Assembly: GCA_007116145.1 (NCBI GenBank)
Contig: SKJB01000060.1
Location: 1 to 62,483, forward strand
Direction of reading: 5' to 3'
Source: Limnochordia bacterium
GTDB lineage: Bacteria > Bacillota > Limnochordia > Darwinibacteriales > DTU012
DNA: 62,483 nucleotides
The notes beneath the pieces were generated by a model, which had not been told where the DNA came from, searched no databases, and was given only the letters and a program-made list of their open reading frames with translations. Shown in pieces: positions 54,922 to 62,483 of the stretch (position 1 is the stretch's first letter; every line of letters starts with the position of its first letter). A program made the translations under genes and the position numbers.

Positions 54922-54962
54922 AGGCGTATTGGGGAGAGCCCTGGCTTAGTCCCAATACGCCT
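54922..54962 (+). terminator. Strong hairpin between binding-protein and permease genes of system 2
   Basis: Perfect 12-bp arms (54922-54933 with 54951-54962) with a loop that holds a small AGCC/GGCT stem. The T-run is weak. Likely an attenuator or mRNA stabiliser that raises binding protein over permease. Confidence 0.6.
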
Positions 54963-55001
54963 TTACGATTTCTAATTATATTCCAATGTGAGGGATGAAT
55001 T

Positions 55002-56138
55002 ATGGCAAATGAACTTCAGCCAGTACATCGAACTCCTAATCCATTACAAAGTAAGCAATGGAGCGATACTTTTCGTAGAATAGCCAAGTACAGTGTTCAA
55101 CGTTTAGTGGTATTGTTTATCACGGTAGTGATTGGATTGTATATCACTGTTCTTATCGCTAATCAAGGAGGGTATGTAGACCAAATTCGTAAAGCACAGA
55201 TTCGTGAATCTGTGGGACAGATGATGGCAGTTAATCCTGAAGTGCAGAGATTGACACAATCACAGATTATTGATATACAGCAACGTGAAATCGCTCTTGA
55301 AGAGGAACGACTAGGGTTGCACCTTCCTTTTGCACTTCGGAGTGTTATGTATTTACAGCAAGCAATCACACTCAATCTAGGAAATGCGGAGTACATGACC
55401 AGTGATAGTGGCTCTAGGAGAGTGAGGAATATTATCCTAGAACGATTAGCACCTACTCTTGTTCTGTTTCTTACTGCAAATCTTATACTATTTGGGTCGG
55501 CCATTTTGATAGCTCTTTTTTTATCGCGCAGATATGGATCGTTCTTAGATCGTGCTGTTGTTGCCCTTACTCCCACTTCCGCAGCACCGAGTTGGTTTTA
55601 TGGAATGTTTCTTATTCTTCTATTCTCAGCATTGTGGAGAATGATGCCTTTTGGAGGTATGGTAGCAGCGCCTCCACCTAGTGGAATACACTATTACTTC
55701 AGTGTAGCGAAGCATCTCGTACTACCGATTGCAGCTATCTTTTTAGGTGCCATTTTCCAGTCTGTGTACTCCTGGCGGACGTTCTTCCTTATTTATTCTA
55801 GTGAAGATTATGTAGAGATGGCTAAGGCCAAGGGGATGACCTCATCCATGATAGAGCGGCGCTATGTTCTCAAACCCACTCTGCCAACGATCATCACCAG
55901 CTTTGCTTTAACATTGATCTATGCATGGCAAGGACAAATTATCTTGGAAACTGTTTTTAATTGGCCTGGATTAGGTCGATTATTATACCAAGCCATAGGG
56001 TTTAATGATATTCCAATTGTAGTTGGTTCTACGGTAATTTTTGCCTATTTATTGGCGATTACTGTTTTTTTACTAGATATTATCTATGCTTTAGTTGATC
56101 CTAGGGTTAAGGTTGGTAATGGGGGGGCTAGAGCATGA
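55002..56138 (+). CDS. Oligopeptide-type ABC importer permease (OppB-like), system 2
   Basis: 378 residues. After the first helix (about 30-55) there is an extracytoplasmic segment of about 100 residues with a glutamate/arginine-rich helix. Five more helices follow, with coupling loop 'EDYVEMAKAKGMTSSMIERRY'. The end 'DIIYALVDPRVKVG' is typical. The stop overlaps the next start as ATGA. Confidence 0.9.
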   Translation: MANELQPVHRTPNPLQSKQWSDTFRRIAKYSVQRLVVLFITVVIGLYITVLIANQGGYVDQIRKAQIRESVGQMMAVNPEVQRLTQSQIIDIQQREIALEEERLGLHLPFALRSVMYLQQAITLNLGNAEYMTSDSGSRRVRNIILERLAPTLVLFLTANLILFGSAILIALFLSRRYGSFLDRAVVALTPTSAAPSWFYGMFLILLFSALWRMMPFGGMVAAPPPSGIHYYFSVAKHLVLPIAAIFLGAIFQSVYSWRTFFLIYSSEDYVEMAKAKGMTSSMIERRYVLKPTLPTIITSFALTLIYAWQGQIILETVFNWPGLGRLLYQAIGFNDIPIVVGSTVIFAYLLAITVFLLDIIYALVDPRVKVGNGGARA

Positions 56139-57475
56139 ATTATTTTAGAGCAAGATTTAATGCAATTTCGCAATATCCTTCGGCCATTTTTGGTACTTCA
56201 ATCATCTTGTTTCTGATAATTGTAGCCATCTATGCATTGGTTACTATTCCTCGCTCAGAAGCGATACGATTATGGCGTGGTGGTGACGAAATCTGGGCAG
56301 AGTCTCCTCGATATGCCGTCCCTAAGTGGGTAAATATCCTGCCTGGAGTTAACTTACCTGTTACCCAAGTACTAAGTACAGTCACTACTCCTGAGTACAA
56401 AACTGTCAGTGATTTTACTAGTGGTATCGCTGAATCTCGAGTTGAAATTCCCTTTGATTTTACAGCTAACGCTTTCCCTAAAGAGGTTAGTATATTTGCC
56501 CAAGGAGTATCGGATAGGAGCAGACCGTACGTTTCCATTACGTGGATTACTCCTGATGGTCGGGAGATCTTTCTTCTTGATGGAACAGTTGGGTCTAATG
56601 AATCGTATCGACTAAGAACGAACAGAACACTTATCCGTCGGTTAGGTAATGTGAATCCAGAAGTTGGTCTGCTTGCTAAACCTGGAAGTGTTGACATACC
56701 ACTTAAAGGAACCTATACTTTGGTTGTTGACGGGTTACTTTTTGAGGAAGAATCTAGTTTTGATGTGAAATTAGTCGTATATGGTCAAGCTCATGGACTA
56801 GCTGGAACCGATCATCGTAGAAGAGATCTATCAGTGGCACTACTGTATGGGACGCCTATTGCTTTGGCCTTTGGTTTTCTTGCAGCAGTAGGTACGACCA
56901 TAACAACCATGATGATTGCTGCTATCGGTGTCTGGTTTGGTGGCTGGATCGATGGACTTATTCAAAGAGTGACCGAGGTTAATCTAATCTTACCTGTACT
57001 TCCCCTTCTGATTATGGTGGGAACCTTCTACTCAAGGAATATCTGGGTAATGCTTGGGATTCTCATACTTCTAGGTATCTTTAGTGCGGGAATAAAGACC
57101 TATAGGGCTATGTTTTTGCCGATTAAGGAATCTCCCTATATTGAAGCAGCAAGGGGATATGGAGCAAGTAGTTATCGGATTGTGTTCTTGTATATGATTC
57201 CCAGAGTTATCCCTGTATTAGTACCATCTTTTGTGCTCCTTATACCTTCCTATGTATTTTTGGAGGCTACGTTAGCACTGCTTGGTTTAGGTGATCCTGT
57301 ACTTCCCACATGGGGTAAAGTGTTGAGTGATGCTTATTCCGATGGAGCACTTTTTAAGGGCTATTATTATTGGGTCTTACAACCGGCTGGTCTTCTGATG
57401 TTAACAGGATTAGGATTCGCCATGTTAGGATTTGCTCTGGATAGAATCTTTAATCCTAGACTGAGGGGGCTATAG
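56135..57475 (+). CDS. Oligopeptide-type ABC importer permease (OppC-like) with a large periplasmic insert, system 2
   Basis: 446 residues, against about 300 for ordinary OppC. Between helix 1 (about 20-40) and the permease domain (from about 230) lies a beta-rich insert of about 170 residues ('VSITWITPDGREIFLLDG', 'GTYTLVVDGLLFEE') that looks like a jelly-roll. The expected 'GTDHRRRDL' start of the permease domain follows. The coupling loop is 'SPYIEAARGYGASSYRIVFL'. Start by ATGA overlap with the upstream gene. Confidence 0.9.
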   Translation: MNYFRARFNAISQYPSAIFGTSIILFLIIVAIYALVTIPRSEAIRLWRGGDEIWAESPRYAVPKWVNILPGVNLPVTQVLSTVTTPEYKTVSDFTSGIAESRVEIPFDFTANAFPKEVSIFAQGVSDRSRPYVSITWITPDGREIFLLDGTVGSNESYRLRTNRTLIRRLGNVNPEVGLLAKPGSVDIPLKGTYTLVVDGLLFEEESSFDVKLVVYGQAHGLAGTDHRRRDLSVALLYGTPIALAFGFLAAVGTTITTMMIAAIGVWFGGWIDGLIQRVTEVNLILPVLPLLIMVGTFYSRNIWVMLGILILLGIFSAGIKTYRAMFLPIKESPYIEAARGYGASSYRIVFLYMIPRVIPVLVPSFVLLIPSYVFLEATLALLGLGDPVLPTWGKVLSDAYSDGALFKGYYYWVLQPAGLLMLTGLGFAMLGFALDRIFNPRLRGL

Positions 57476-57478
57476 CAC

Positions 57479-58441
57479 ATGGAGAGTAAAGCGTTTTTTC
57501 GCGTTGAAGACTTAAAACTTCACTTTCGTACGCAACGAGGGATTGTACAAGCTGTAGACGGAATTACCTTCGGCTTAGTTAAAGGTAGAACACTGGTTAT
57601 TGTTGGTGAATCTGGTTGTGGAAAGAGTTCGTTAACTCGAGCAATTCTACGTCTTTTGCCTCGAAATGTGCATAGTTATCAAGGACAAGTATGTATTGAT
57701 AATGTGGATATTATGAAGTATGGCAATGAAGAGTTTCGCCGGAAAGTACGTTGGTTGCAACTAGCACTTGTTCCACAGGCAGCTATGAATGCTTTGAACC
57801 CCGTACTTCGGGTTGAGGATCAAGTGTCAGAACCATTGCTAATCCATAAGCGGGCAGCATCAAAGAAGGAAGCACTGAGTGGAACGAGAGATATTTTTAA
57901 GCTAGTAGGAGTACCTATTGATTTTCTCAAACGCTATCCTTTTGAATTAAGCGGTGGAATGCGTCAACGTGTAGCGATCGCAATGGCGTTAGTAACCCAG
58001 TCGCCTATTGTTGTGTTAGATGAACCGACATCTGCATTGGATGTACTTACCCAAGCAAATATCATGAATGTCCTCAAGAAAATAAAGGAAGAGTTCCAGA
58101 CAACATTTATTCTCATTACGCATGATATCGCTACATCGAGTGAGATAGCCGATGATGCGGCTGTGATGTATGCAGGACAAATCGTGGAGTTTTGTGATGC
58201 AGGCAGGTTCTATAAGAATCCTTCACACCCATATTCCCAAAAACTAATGGCTAGCGTACCGTCGCTTCGAGAGGATAAGGAACTAGCATACATTCCAGGT
58301 CAGCCGCCTAGTCTTCTTGATCCTCCAGTGGGGTGTCGCTTTACCGATAGATGTCCTCGTAGATTTGATTCTTGTAAAAAAGAGCCGCCTTTAACAGAGC
58401 TTGAGCCAGGACATTTTGTTAAATGTTGGCTTTACCAGTGA
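57479..58441 (+). CDS. Oligopeptide-type ABC importer ATPase (OppD-like), system 2
   Basis: 320 residues, 3 bases after the permease stop. Walker A 'GESGCGKSS', signature 'LSGGMRQR', Walker B 'IVVLDEPTSALD'. C-terminal cysteine motif 'GCRFTDRCPRRFDSC'. Forms the ATPase pair with the next gene product. Confidence 0.93.
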   Translation: MESKAFFRVEDLKLHFRTQRGIVQAVDGITFGLVKGRTLVIVGESGCGKSSLTRAILRLLPRNVHSYQGQVCIDNVDIMKYGNEEFRRKVRWLQLALVPQAAMNALNPVLRVEDQVSEPLLIHKRAASKKEALSGTRDIFKLVGVPIDFLKRYPFELSGGMRQRVAIAMALVTQSPIVVLDEPTSALDVLTQANIMNVLKKIKEEFQTTFILITHDIATSSEIADDAAVMYAGQIVEFCDAGRFYKNPSHPYSQKLMASVPSLREDKELAYIPGQPPSLLDPPVGCRFTDRCPRRFDSCKKEPPLTELEPGHFVKCWLYQ

Positions 58442-58450
58442 GGTGAAAAC

Positions 58451-59473
58451 ATGGAAAATAAGACATTGCTTTCTGTAAAAAATCTACGAACATGGTTTGA
58501 ACTTCGGCGTCTAGGTTTTATTAAGGTAGGAAACGTAAAGGCAGTTGATGGTGTAAGTTTTGAACTTAGCGAAGGTGAAGCGATTGCGGTCGTCGGTGAG
58601 AGTGGATGTGGTAAAAGTACCTTGGCTAGAACGATCATGGGACTATATCCGCCGACAGATGGTGAAATTTCCTTCAACGGTTTTACTGTTGATGCAAAGA
58701 GCAAAATAGACTTTAAGGCTTATAGAAGAAATGTTGGTTTCGTACAACAAGACCCGTATGGAGCACTACCGCCTTTCATGACTCTTAGAAGAATTCTTGA
58801 AGAGCCAATGCTCATAAATGGCATCACTGACAAAGAGGAAATGCGAAAGAGAATAGCTCAAGCTTTAACAGAATTAAAATTATCACCGGTTGATGACTAT
58901 CTACAAAAATTTCCCCATATGTTAAGTGGGGGACAACAGCAACGGGTGGTTATTGCTCGAGCGAAAATCCTTGAGCCAAGATTAATTGTTGCAGATGAAC
59001 CAGTTTCAATGTTAGACGCATCTGTACGAGTTGAGATTTTACAGCTGCTAAAACGTCTGCAAGAAACGTACAATATTGGGGTTATTTATATTACGCATGA
59101 TTTATCAACTGTCAGGTATTTTGCAGAACGAATATTTGTGATGTATGCAGCCAATCTAGTTGAGCAAGCACCTGTGAAAACACTGATTCATAACCCTTTG
59201 CATCCGTATACACAAGCACTTCTAGAAGCAATTTCTGATCCTGATAGTAAGAATGCTCAAACCTATCGAAAGGTACCACCTGGTGAACCACCTAGTTTGC
59301 TAAACCCTCCAACGGGATGTAGATTTCACCCACGTTGTACTCACAGGATCGATGGATTATGCAATATAGAAGAACCGCCTAATTTTGAAGTTGAGTCCAA
59401 GCATCGTGTTATGTGTTGGTTGTATAAAGATAGCAAAGTGTCAAAGACTGTCACTGAAGCTAATGTAAGCTAG
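58451..59473 (+). CDS. Oligopeptide-type ABC importer ATPase (OppF-like), system 2
   Basis: 340 residues; GAGGTG precedes the ATG. Walker A 'GESGCGKST', signature 'LSGGQQQR', Walker B 'LIVADEPVSMLD'. C-terminal 'GCRFHPRCTHRIDGLC'. Last gene of the 52425-59473 operon. Confidence 0.93.
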   Translation: MENKTLLSVKNLRTWFELRRLGFIKVGNVKAVDGVSFELSEGEAIAVVGESGCGKSTLARTIMGLYPPTDGEISFNGFTVDAKSKIDFKAYRRNVGFVQQDPYGALPPFMTLRRILEEPMLINGITDKEEMRKRIAQALTELKLSPVDDYLQKFPHMLSGGQQQRVVIARAKILEPRLIVADEPVSMLDASVRVEILQLLKRLQETYNIGVIYITHDLSTVRYFAERIFVMYAANLVEQAPVKTLIHNPLHPYTQALLEAISDPDSKNAQTYRKVPPGEPPSLLNPPTGCRFHPRCTHRIDGLCNIEEPPNFEVESKHRVMCWLYKDSKVSKTVTEANVS

Positions 59474-59509
59474 AATTTATTGCACGCATTGGTGGTGATG
59501 AATGCTGGA

Positions 59510-59556
59510 TATATTAAGAAGCCTACCTCATAAACTGTGGTAGGCTTCTTAATATA
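59510..59556. terminator. Bidirectional terminator between importer operon 2 and the leftward binding-protein gene
   Basis: Perfect 18-bp inverted repeat (59510-59527 with 59539-59556) with an 11-base loop. Confidence 0.88.
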
Positions 59557-59569
59557 CTTCATGTTTCTA

Positions 59570-60940
59570 TTACTTGTTTACAACTTCATCCAAAAAGCTC
59601 TGTATGACGGGCTTAATGGCAGCTAATTCACCTGTTATATTTGCATCTTGTTCGATAATACGATCTAAAACTTCGCCTAATCCCTGCTGAAGTGCGATTT
59701 CTCTATTATCTACTGTGATCGCATTCATTGCATACCGTTGAAAAACTTCCAAGGCTTCGCGGTCATACAAGTACATGACCCAAGAATCCCAGAAATCTTC
59801 CTCGAATTCTTCTAAAGTTTTATCCATGTATGGCTCAGTTAATTGTCTTAAAGCATTAACAACCTCAATCACAGCTCGAGGATTCTCGACACCAATGGGA
59901 ATGATCCCCATCCATCGATTCCACAATGGAGCAACATGCTCTGTGGCTCTTGGACCTCTTGGTAATGGAACCATACTATATGCAATGTCGGTTCGATCTA
60001 CACCCATTAGCGAATGAGGAATACTGACGGAATTGGCAAATACTACATGCATTGCATAGTCAGTATATCCACCTCTGGGATTTGCATATCCCGCATCAAT
60101 TCGGGCCACATCCAGATTCCACAATTCCTGGAGATACTCAAGTACTTCAACAGCTTCAGGTTCATCGAAGACCGCTACTGTACGTCCATCAACTTCTCTA
60201 GTTACAGATGCATTATTCGTAGCAAATAAAGATAGTGCATGAAAGCCTAATGGACGAAGGTTGAACTTAATTCCTAGTTGATTAATCTCTCCATCACCTG
60301 TAGTATCCTTCGTTGCTTGGATAGCTATATCTTTAAACGCATCCCAGTCCCATTTTCCCTCTTTATATAGATCATAGGGATTTGGTAAACCTTCTTCGTC
60401 AAATAAATCTTTATTCCAAATAATAACCATGGGCTCAACCAATAGGTTCAGCGCCTCGACACCATAAGTATGTCCGCCTACCTGCATTCCGTATTTATGG
60501 CGGAATGTGGACGGTAACGATTCATAATATTCATCATCGAGATAGTCATCTAATCTGTGAATGAAACCTTGCATCGCTAAGGGGAAGAGCACATGTTCTG
60601 TTCGTCTAGCTCCAGCTTCATGATAATGGTAGATAATATCTCCAGTTATACCAGCTGTAATATGTGGTTCAGGGTTTGTATCTCCAGTTGCTGGAACAAA
60701 TTCAATCTTAACATTAAACATTTCTTCTACTGCATCAATGTGTGCTTGTAATCGAGCATCAGGGTCTAACCAGCTTACCTCTCCCCTTGGTGCGAAGGGT
60801 GTAACATCATGAAAACGAAAACCAAGCTTAACGGTCTCTCCTTCGAAATCAAATAAAGGTGCTGCCATTATACTTCCAACAGAAAGTAAAACTAGCATTA
60901 TCATGGTTATGACACTGAACATAAATAAACTCTTTTTCAT
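59570..60940 (-). CDS. Orphan ABC solute-binding protein, family 1 (sugar type)
   Basis: 456 residues with signal peptide 'LLSVGSIMAAPLF' and no lipobox. AGGAGGT on the minus strand (60948-60954) precedes the ATG. It shares many identical positions with the 7324-8670 product: 'FDFEGETVKLGFRF', 'PFAPRG', 'VEEMFNVKIEF', 'IIWNKDLFDEEGLPNPYDLY' and 'DTTGDGEINQLG'. No sugar-type permease genes are adjacent; the neighbours are a different importer family and a divergent dehydrogenase. Binding of a carbohydrate is inferred from the family. Confidence 0.87.
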   Translation of the reverse strand: MKKSLFMFSVITMIMLVLLSVGSIMAAPLFDFEGETVKLGFRFHDVTPFAPRGEVSWLDPDARLQAHIDAVEEMFNVKIEFVPATGDTNPEPHITAGITGDIIYHYHEAGARRTEHVLFPLAMQGFIHRLDDYLDDEYYESLPSTFRHKYGMQVGGHTYGVEALNLLVEPMVIIWNKDLFDEEGLPNPYDLYKEGKWDWDAFKDIAIQATKDTTGDGEINQLGIKFNLRPLGFHALSLFATNNASVTREVDGRTVAVFDEPEAVEVLEYLQELWNLDVARIDAGYANPRGGYTDYAMHVVFANSVSIPHSLMGVDRTDIAYSMVPLPRGPRATEHVAPLWNRWMGIIPIGVENPRAVIEVVNALRQLTEPYMDKTLEEFEEDFWDSWVMYLYDREALEVFQRYAMNAITVDNREIALQQGLGEVLDRIIEQDANITGELAAIKPVIQSFLDEVVNK

Positions 60941-60969
60941 AAGTATGACCTCCTAATAGTTTTTGTAAC

Positions 60970-60999
60970 CTTATACTGAATAGCTCAACAAGCTATCAA
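60970..60999 (-). promoter_or_regulatory. SigA-type promoter with an inverted repeat in its spacer
   Basis: On the minus strand TTGATA (60994-60999) and TATAAG (60970-60975) are separated by 18 bases. An ATAGCT/AGCTAT inverted repeat (60980-60996) covers the spacer and the -35 edge, suggesting a repressor site for the 60940 gene. Confidence 0.45.
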
Positions 61000-61036
61000 A
61001 GATTCCGTTTCCGGCCCCCTTTCTTCAAACATATCT

Positions 61037-61048
61037 TGCTTGCAAGCA
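61037..61048. promoter_or_regulatory. Perfect 12-bp palindrome TGCTTGCAAGCA
   Basis: It lies in the 490-base divergent region 60941-61432, about 100 bases upstream of the leftward binding-protein start. It could be an operator for a sugar-responsive regulator. The rest of this region shows no gene. Confidence 0.3.
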
Positions 61049-61432
61049 TTTTCACCCCTTTCAGGTCAGGTATAGGTGGTCTATGTCTCAGTAACACTTT
61101 ACTTTGTGAACTTTGTAAAGAGTTCTATATTAACCCGCCTATTACTGCCCCTAGTACTAATGTTAATTATATATAGAACGCTGAATTCCTTCTTATTTAG
61201 ATTAATTAATTTTACAAATACACAAGTAGTTATAATGAAAACTGTTTGATAATTGTGTGAGAGCAAAAACAGCTAACCGTAGCAGCATCGTTGATTTGCT
61301 TTGTTTAAGTCGCAGCTGTTACGTAAAGTGTTATATTGGTGCAACATGCAAGTTTTTTTCTGAAAATCGTTAGAAATGAAGGTTTTTTTGGGTTGAGGTG
61401 GAATATATAGTTAGCAAGATCGAGTTGAAAGG

Positions 61433-62470
61433 ATGAAAAATGTGGCTACCAAGATGACAATGCCGAGTTTTGATTACATGGAGAAAGGAGCGGATAATTC
61501 TCAAAAGGTCGCAGTCTTAAATAGTTCTTATGATATTTCCATTCGCTACGCTAGAATTCCTCAAGCTAAGGATGGTGAAGTGAGAGTAAAGATTAAATGG
61601 GTTGGAATCTGTGGTTCTGACTTAGAAGCGTATAGAGGGACTCGTTCGCCAGAGTTTATTTCGACTCCGGCTCGATTAGGGCACGAGGTGGCAGGTGTGA
61701 TTGACCAAGTAGGTCCTAATGTAAGAGGGTTGAAAGTAGGAGATCAAGTAACTTGTCGCTATGTCTGGGGGGCATTTGCTGAATACATTGTCTGTAGACC
61801 ATTTAACATTAAGGTCTTACCACCGGAATTTCCTCTGGAAGCGATAAGTCTAATAGAAATTTTGCCTGGAATTATTCATGCAGCTGAATTAGGAGAAATT
61901 GATCAAACCAAAAATGTATTGATTATGGGGCAAGGTGTAAGCGGACTTATTTTAACGCAGGTTGTGAGTCTTTATAGTCCAAGGAACCTAGTTGTGACGG
62001 ATCTGTTTGATAAAAACTTACGCTTGGCTAAAAAGTATGGTGCTACACATACCTATAAGATATCATCGGAAGATACATCGACATTGGATATCTTGGGGAA
62101 GGATTTTCCTGACGGGTTTGATGTAGTCATTCCGTGTCTCCTCGAGGGTGATGGTATGGTGGATGCTCTCGACTGCTGTTCCTCTGGAGCTAAGATTGTG
62201 ATGTATGGTTGTATTGGAGTGTGTAACACACCCTTTGATTTCTTTAAGTTACACCGGAAAAGGGCAGAGATATACTCAACGGAGCCGAGAAGAGATATAG
62301 ATATGCGCAGGTTTTTTCAGGAAGGTCTACAGTTAGTGGTAGATGGCATAGTAGATACCAATGAGATTATCGATCAGCGAATACCTTTGAGCGAGATAGA
62401 CAAAGCATTTGCTATTCGTAACAGGGCTAATTCTGACGTGATCCATGTTTTAGTGGACTGTGAAAGATAA
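61433..62470 (+). CDS. Zinc-type medium-chain dehydrogenase (threonine/sorbitol dehydrogenase-like)
   Basis: 345 residues from ATG 61433; GTG 61442 is better spaced from AAAGGATG and may be the true start. The catalytic zinc site is visible as the cysteine in 'GICGSDLEAY' and the histidine-glutamate in 'LGHEVAGVI'. The cofactor domain has 'VLIMGQGVSGLILTQV' with a G-x-G-x-x-G type loop and an acidic residue in 'VVTDLFDKN', which favours NAD. The four-cysteine structural zinc loop of classical alcohol dehydrogenases is missing. It probably oxidises a sugar, polyol or amino alcohol; divergent orientation to a sugar-type binding protein fits this. Substrate unknown. Confidence 0.85.
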   Translation: MKNVATKMTMPSFDYMEKGADNSQKVAVLNSSYDISIRYARIPQAKDGEVRVKIKWVGICGSDLEAYRGTRSPEFISTPARLGHEVAGVIDQVGPNVRGLKVGDQVTCRYVWGAFAEYIVCRPFNIKVLPPEFPLEAISLIEILPGIIHAAELGEIDQTKNVLIMGQGVSGLILTQVVSLYSPRNLVVTDLFDKNLRLAKKYGATHTYKISSEDTSTLDILGKDFPDGFDVVIPCLLEGDGMVDALDCCSSGAKIVMYGCIGVCNTPFDFFKLHRKRAEIYSTEPRRDIDMRRFFQEGLQLVVDGIVDTNEIIDQRIPLSEIDKAFAIRNRANSDVIHVLVDCER

Positions 62471-62483
62471 TGGGTTCATATCG

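Noticed and set aside
1-62483. CRISPR arrays, tRNA and rRNA genes, prophage or integrative elements
   Set aside because: No regularly spaced repeats, no cloverleaf or rRNA-like sequence, and no integrase, capsid or relaxase genes were seen on either strand.

Overview
The window is a chromosomal segment of a bacterium that looks like a diderm (two-membrane) member of the Firmicutes, possibly of the Limnochordia or a related deep lineage. This is an inference. The support is as follows. Ribosome binding sites are strong AGGAGG types, with many TTG and GTG starts. Two heptamer pairs or singles resemble Spo0A boxes. One EAL protein is laid out like Bacillus YkuI. Two large secreted proteins end in outer-membrane beta-barrel-like regions with a C-terminal phenylalanine. 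All five solute-binding proteins have plain signal peptides without a lipobox cysteine, although four other genes encode clear lipoproteins. No rRNA, tRNA, CRISPR array, integrase or transposase was seen.

Layout. 1-6.9 kb: the end of a DUF11-type secreted protein and a 2145-residue Ig-repeat/barrel protein. 7.3-8.7 kb: an orphan family 1 solute-binding protein. 8.8-16.5 kb: cyclic-di-GMP genes, namely a YkuI-like EAL protein and two tandem 7TM-GAF-GGDEF-EAL receptors. 16.7-19.1 kb: a Tat-exported aldo/keto reductase with its own TatA and TatC. 19.3-30.2 kb: a five-gene operon encoding a metallo-beta-lactamase-fold hydrolase, a GAF-HD-GYP protein, a CHASE2 adenylate cyclase, a barrel protein, and a FecR/FGE-like/DUF11 secreted protein. 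30.3-31.6 kb: a second orphan solute-binding protein. 32.1-37.6 kb: a B12-binding protein with a photoreceptor-type motif, followed by two PP2C (SpoIIE-type) phosphatases, the second fused to an RsbW-like ATPase domain. 37.9-43.8 kb: four Ig-fold lipoproteins, one with an apparent frameshift. 44.2-45.0 kb: a CheX-receiver fusion. 45.7-59.5 kb: two complete oligopeptide-type ABC importers. 59.6-60.9 kb: a third orphan solute-binding protein. 61.4-62.5 kb: a zinc-type dehydrogenase.

How the parts may work together. The window is dominated by sensing and by the cell envelope. Sensory GAF, PAS, CHASE2 and B12 domains feed cyclic-di-GMP, cAMP and protein phosphorylation outputs. Substrate capture is carried out by two Opp-type importers and three solitary binding proteins. 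The most system-like parts are the 19.3-30.2 kb operon, where cyclic nucleotide signalling is transcribed together with a putative outer-membrane barrel and a FecR-domain partner, and the 32.1-37.6 kb operon, which couples a cobalamin (possibly light) sensor to partner-switching phosphatases. Domain and family calls come from reading motifs by eye; no database search was run.
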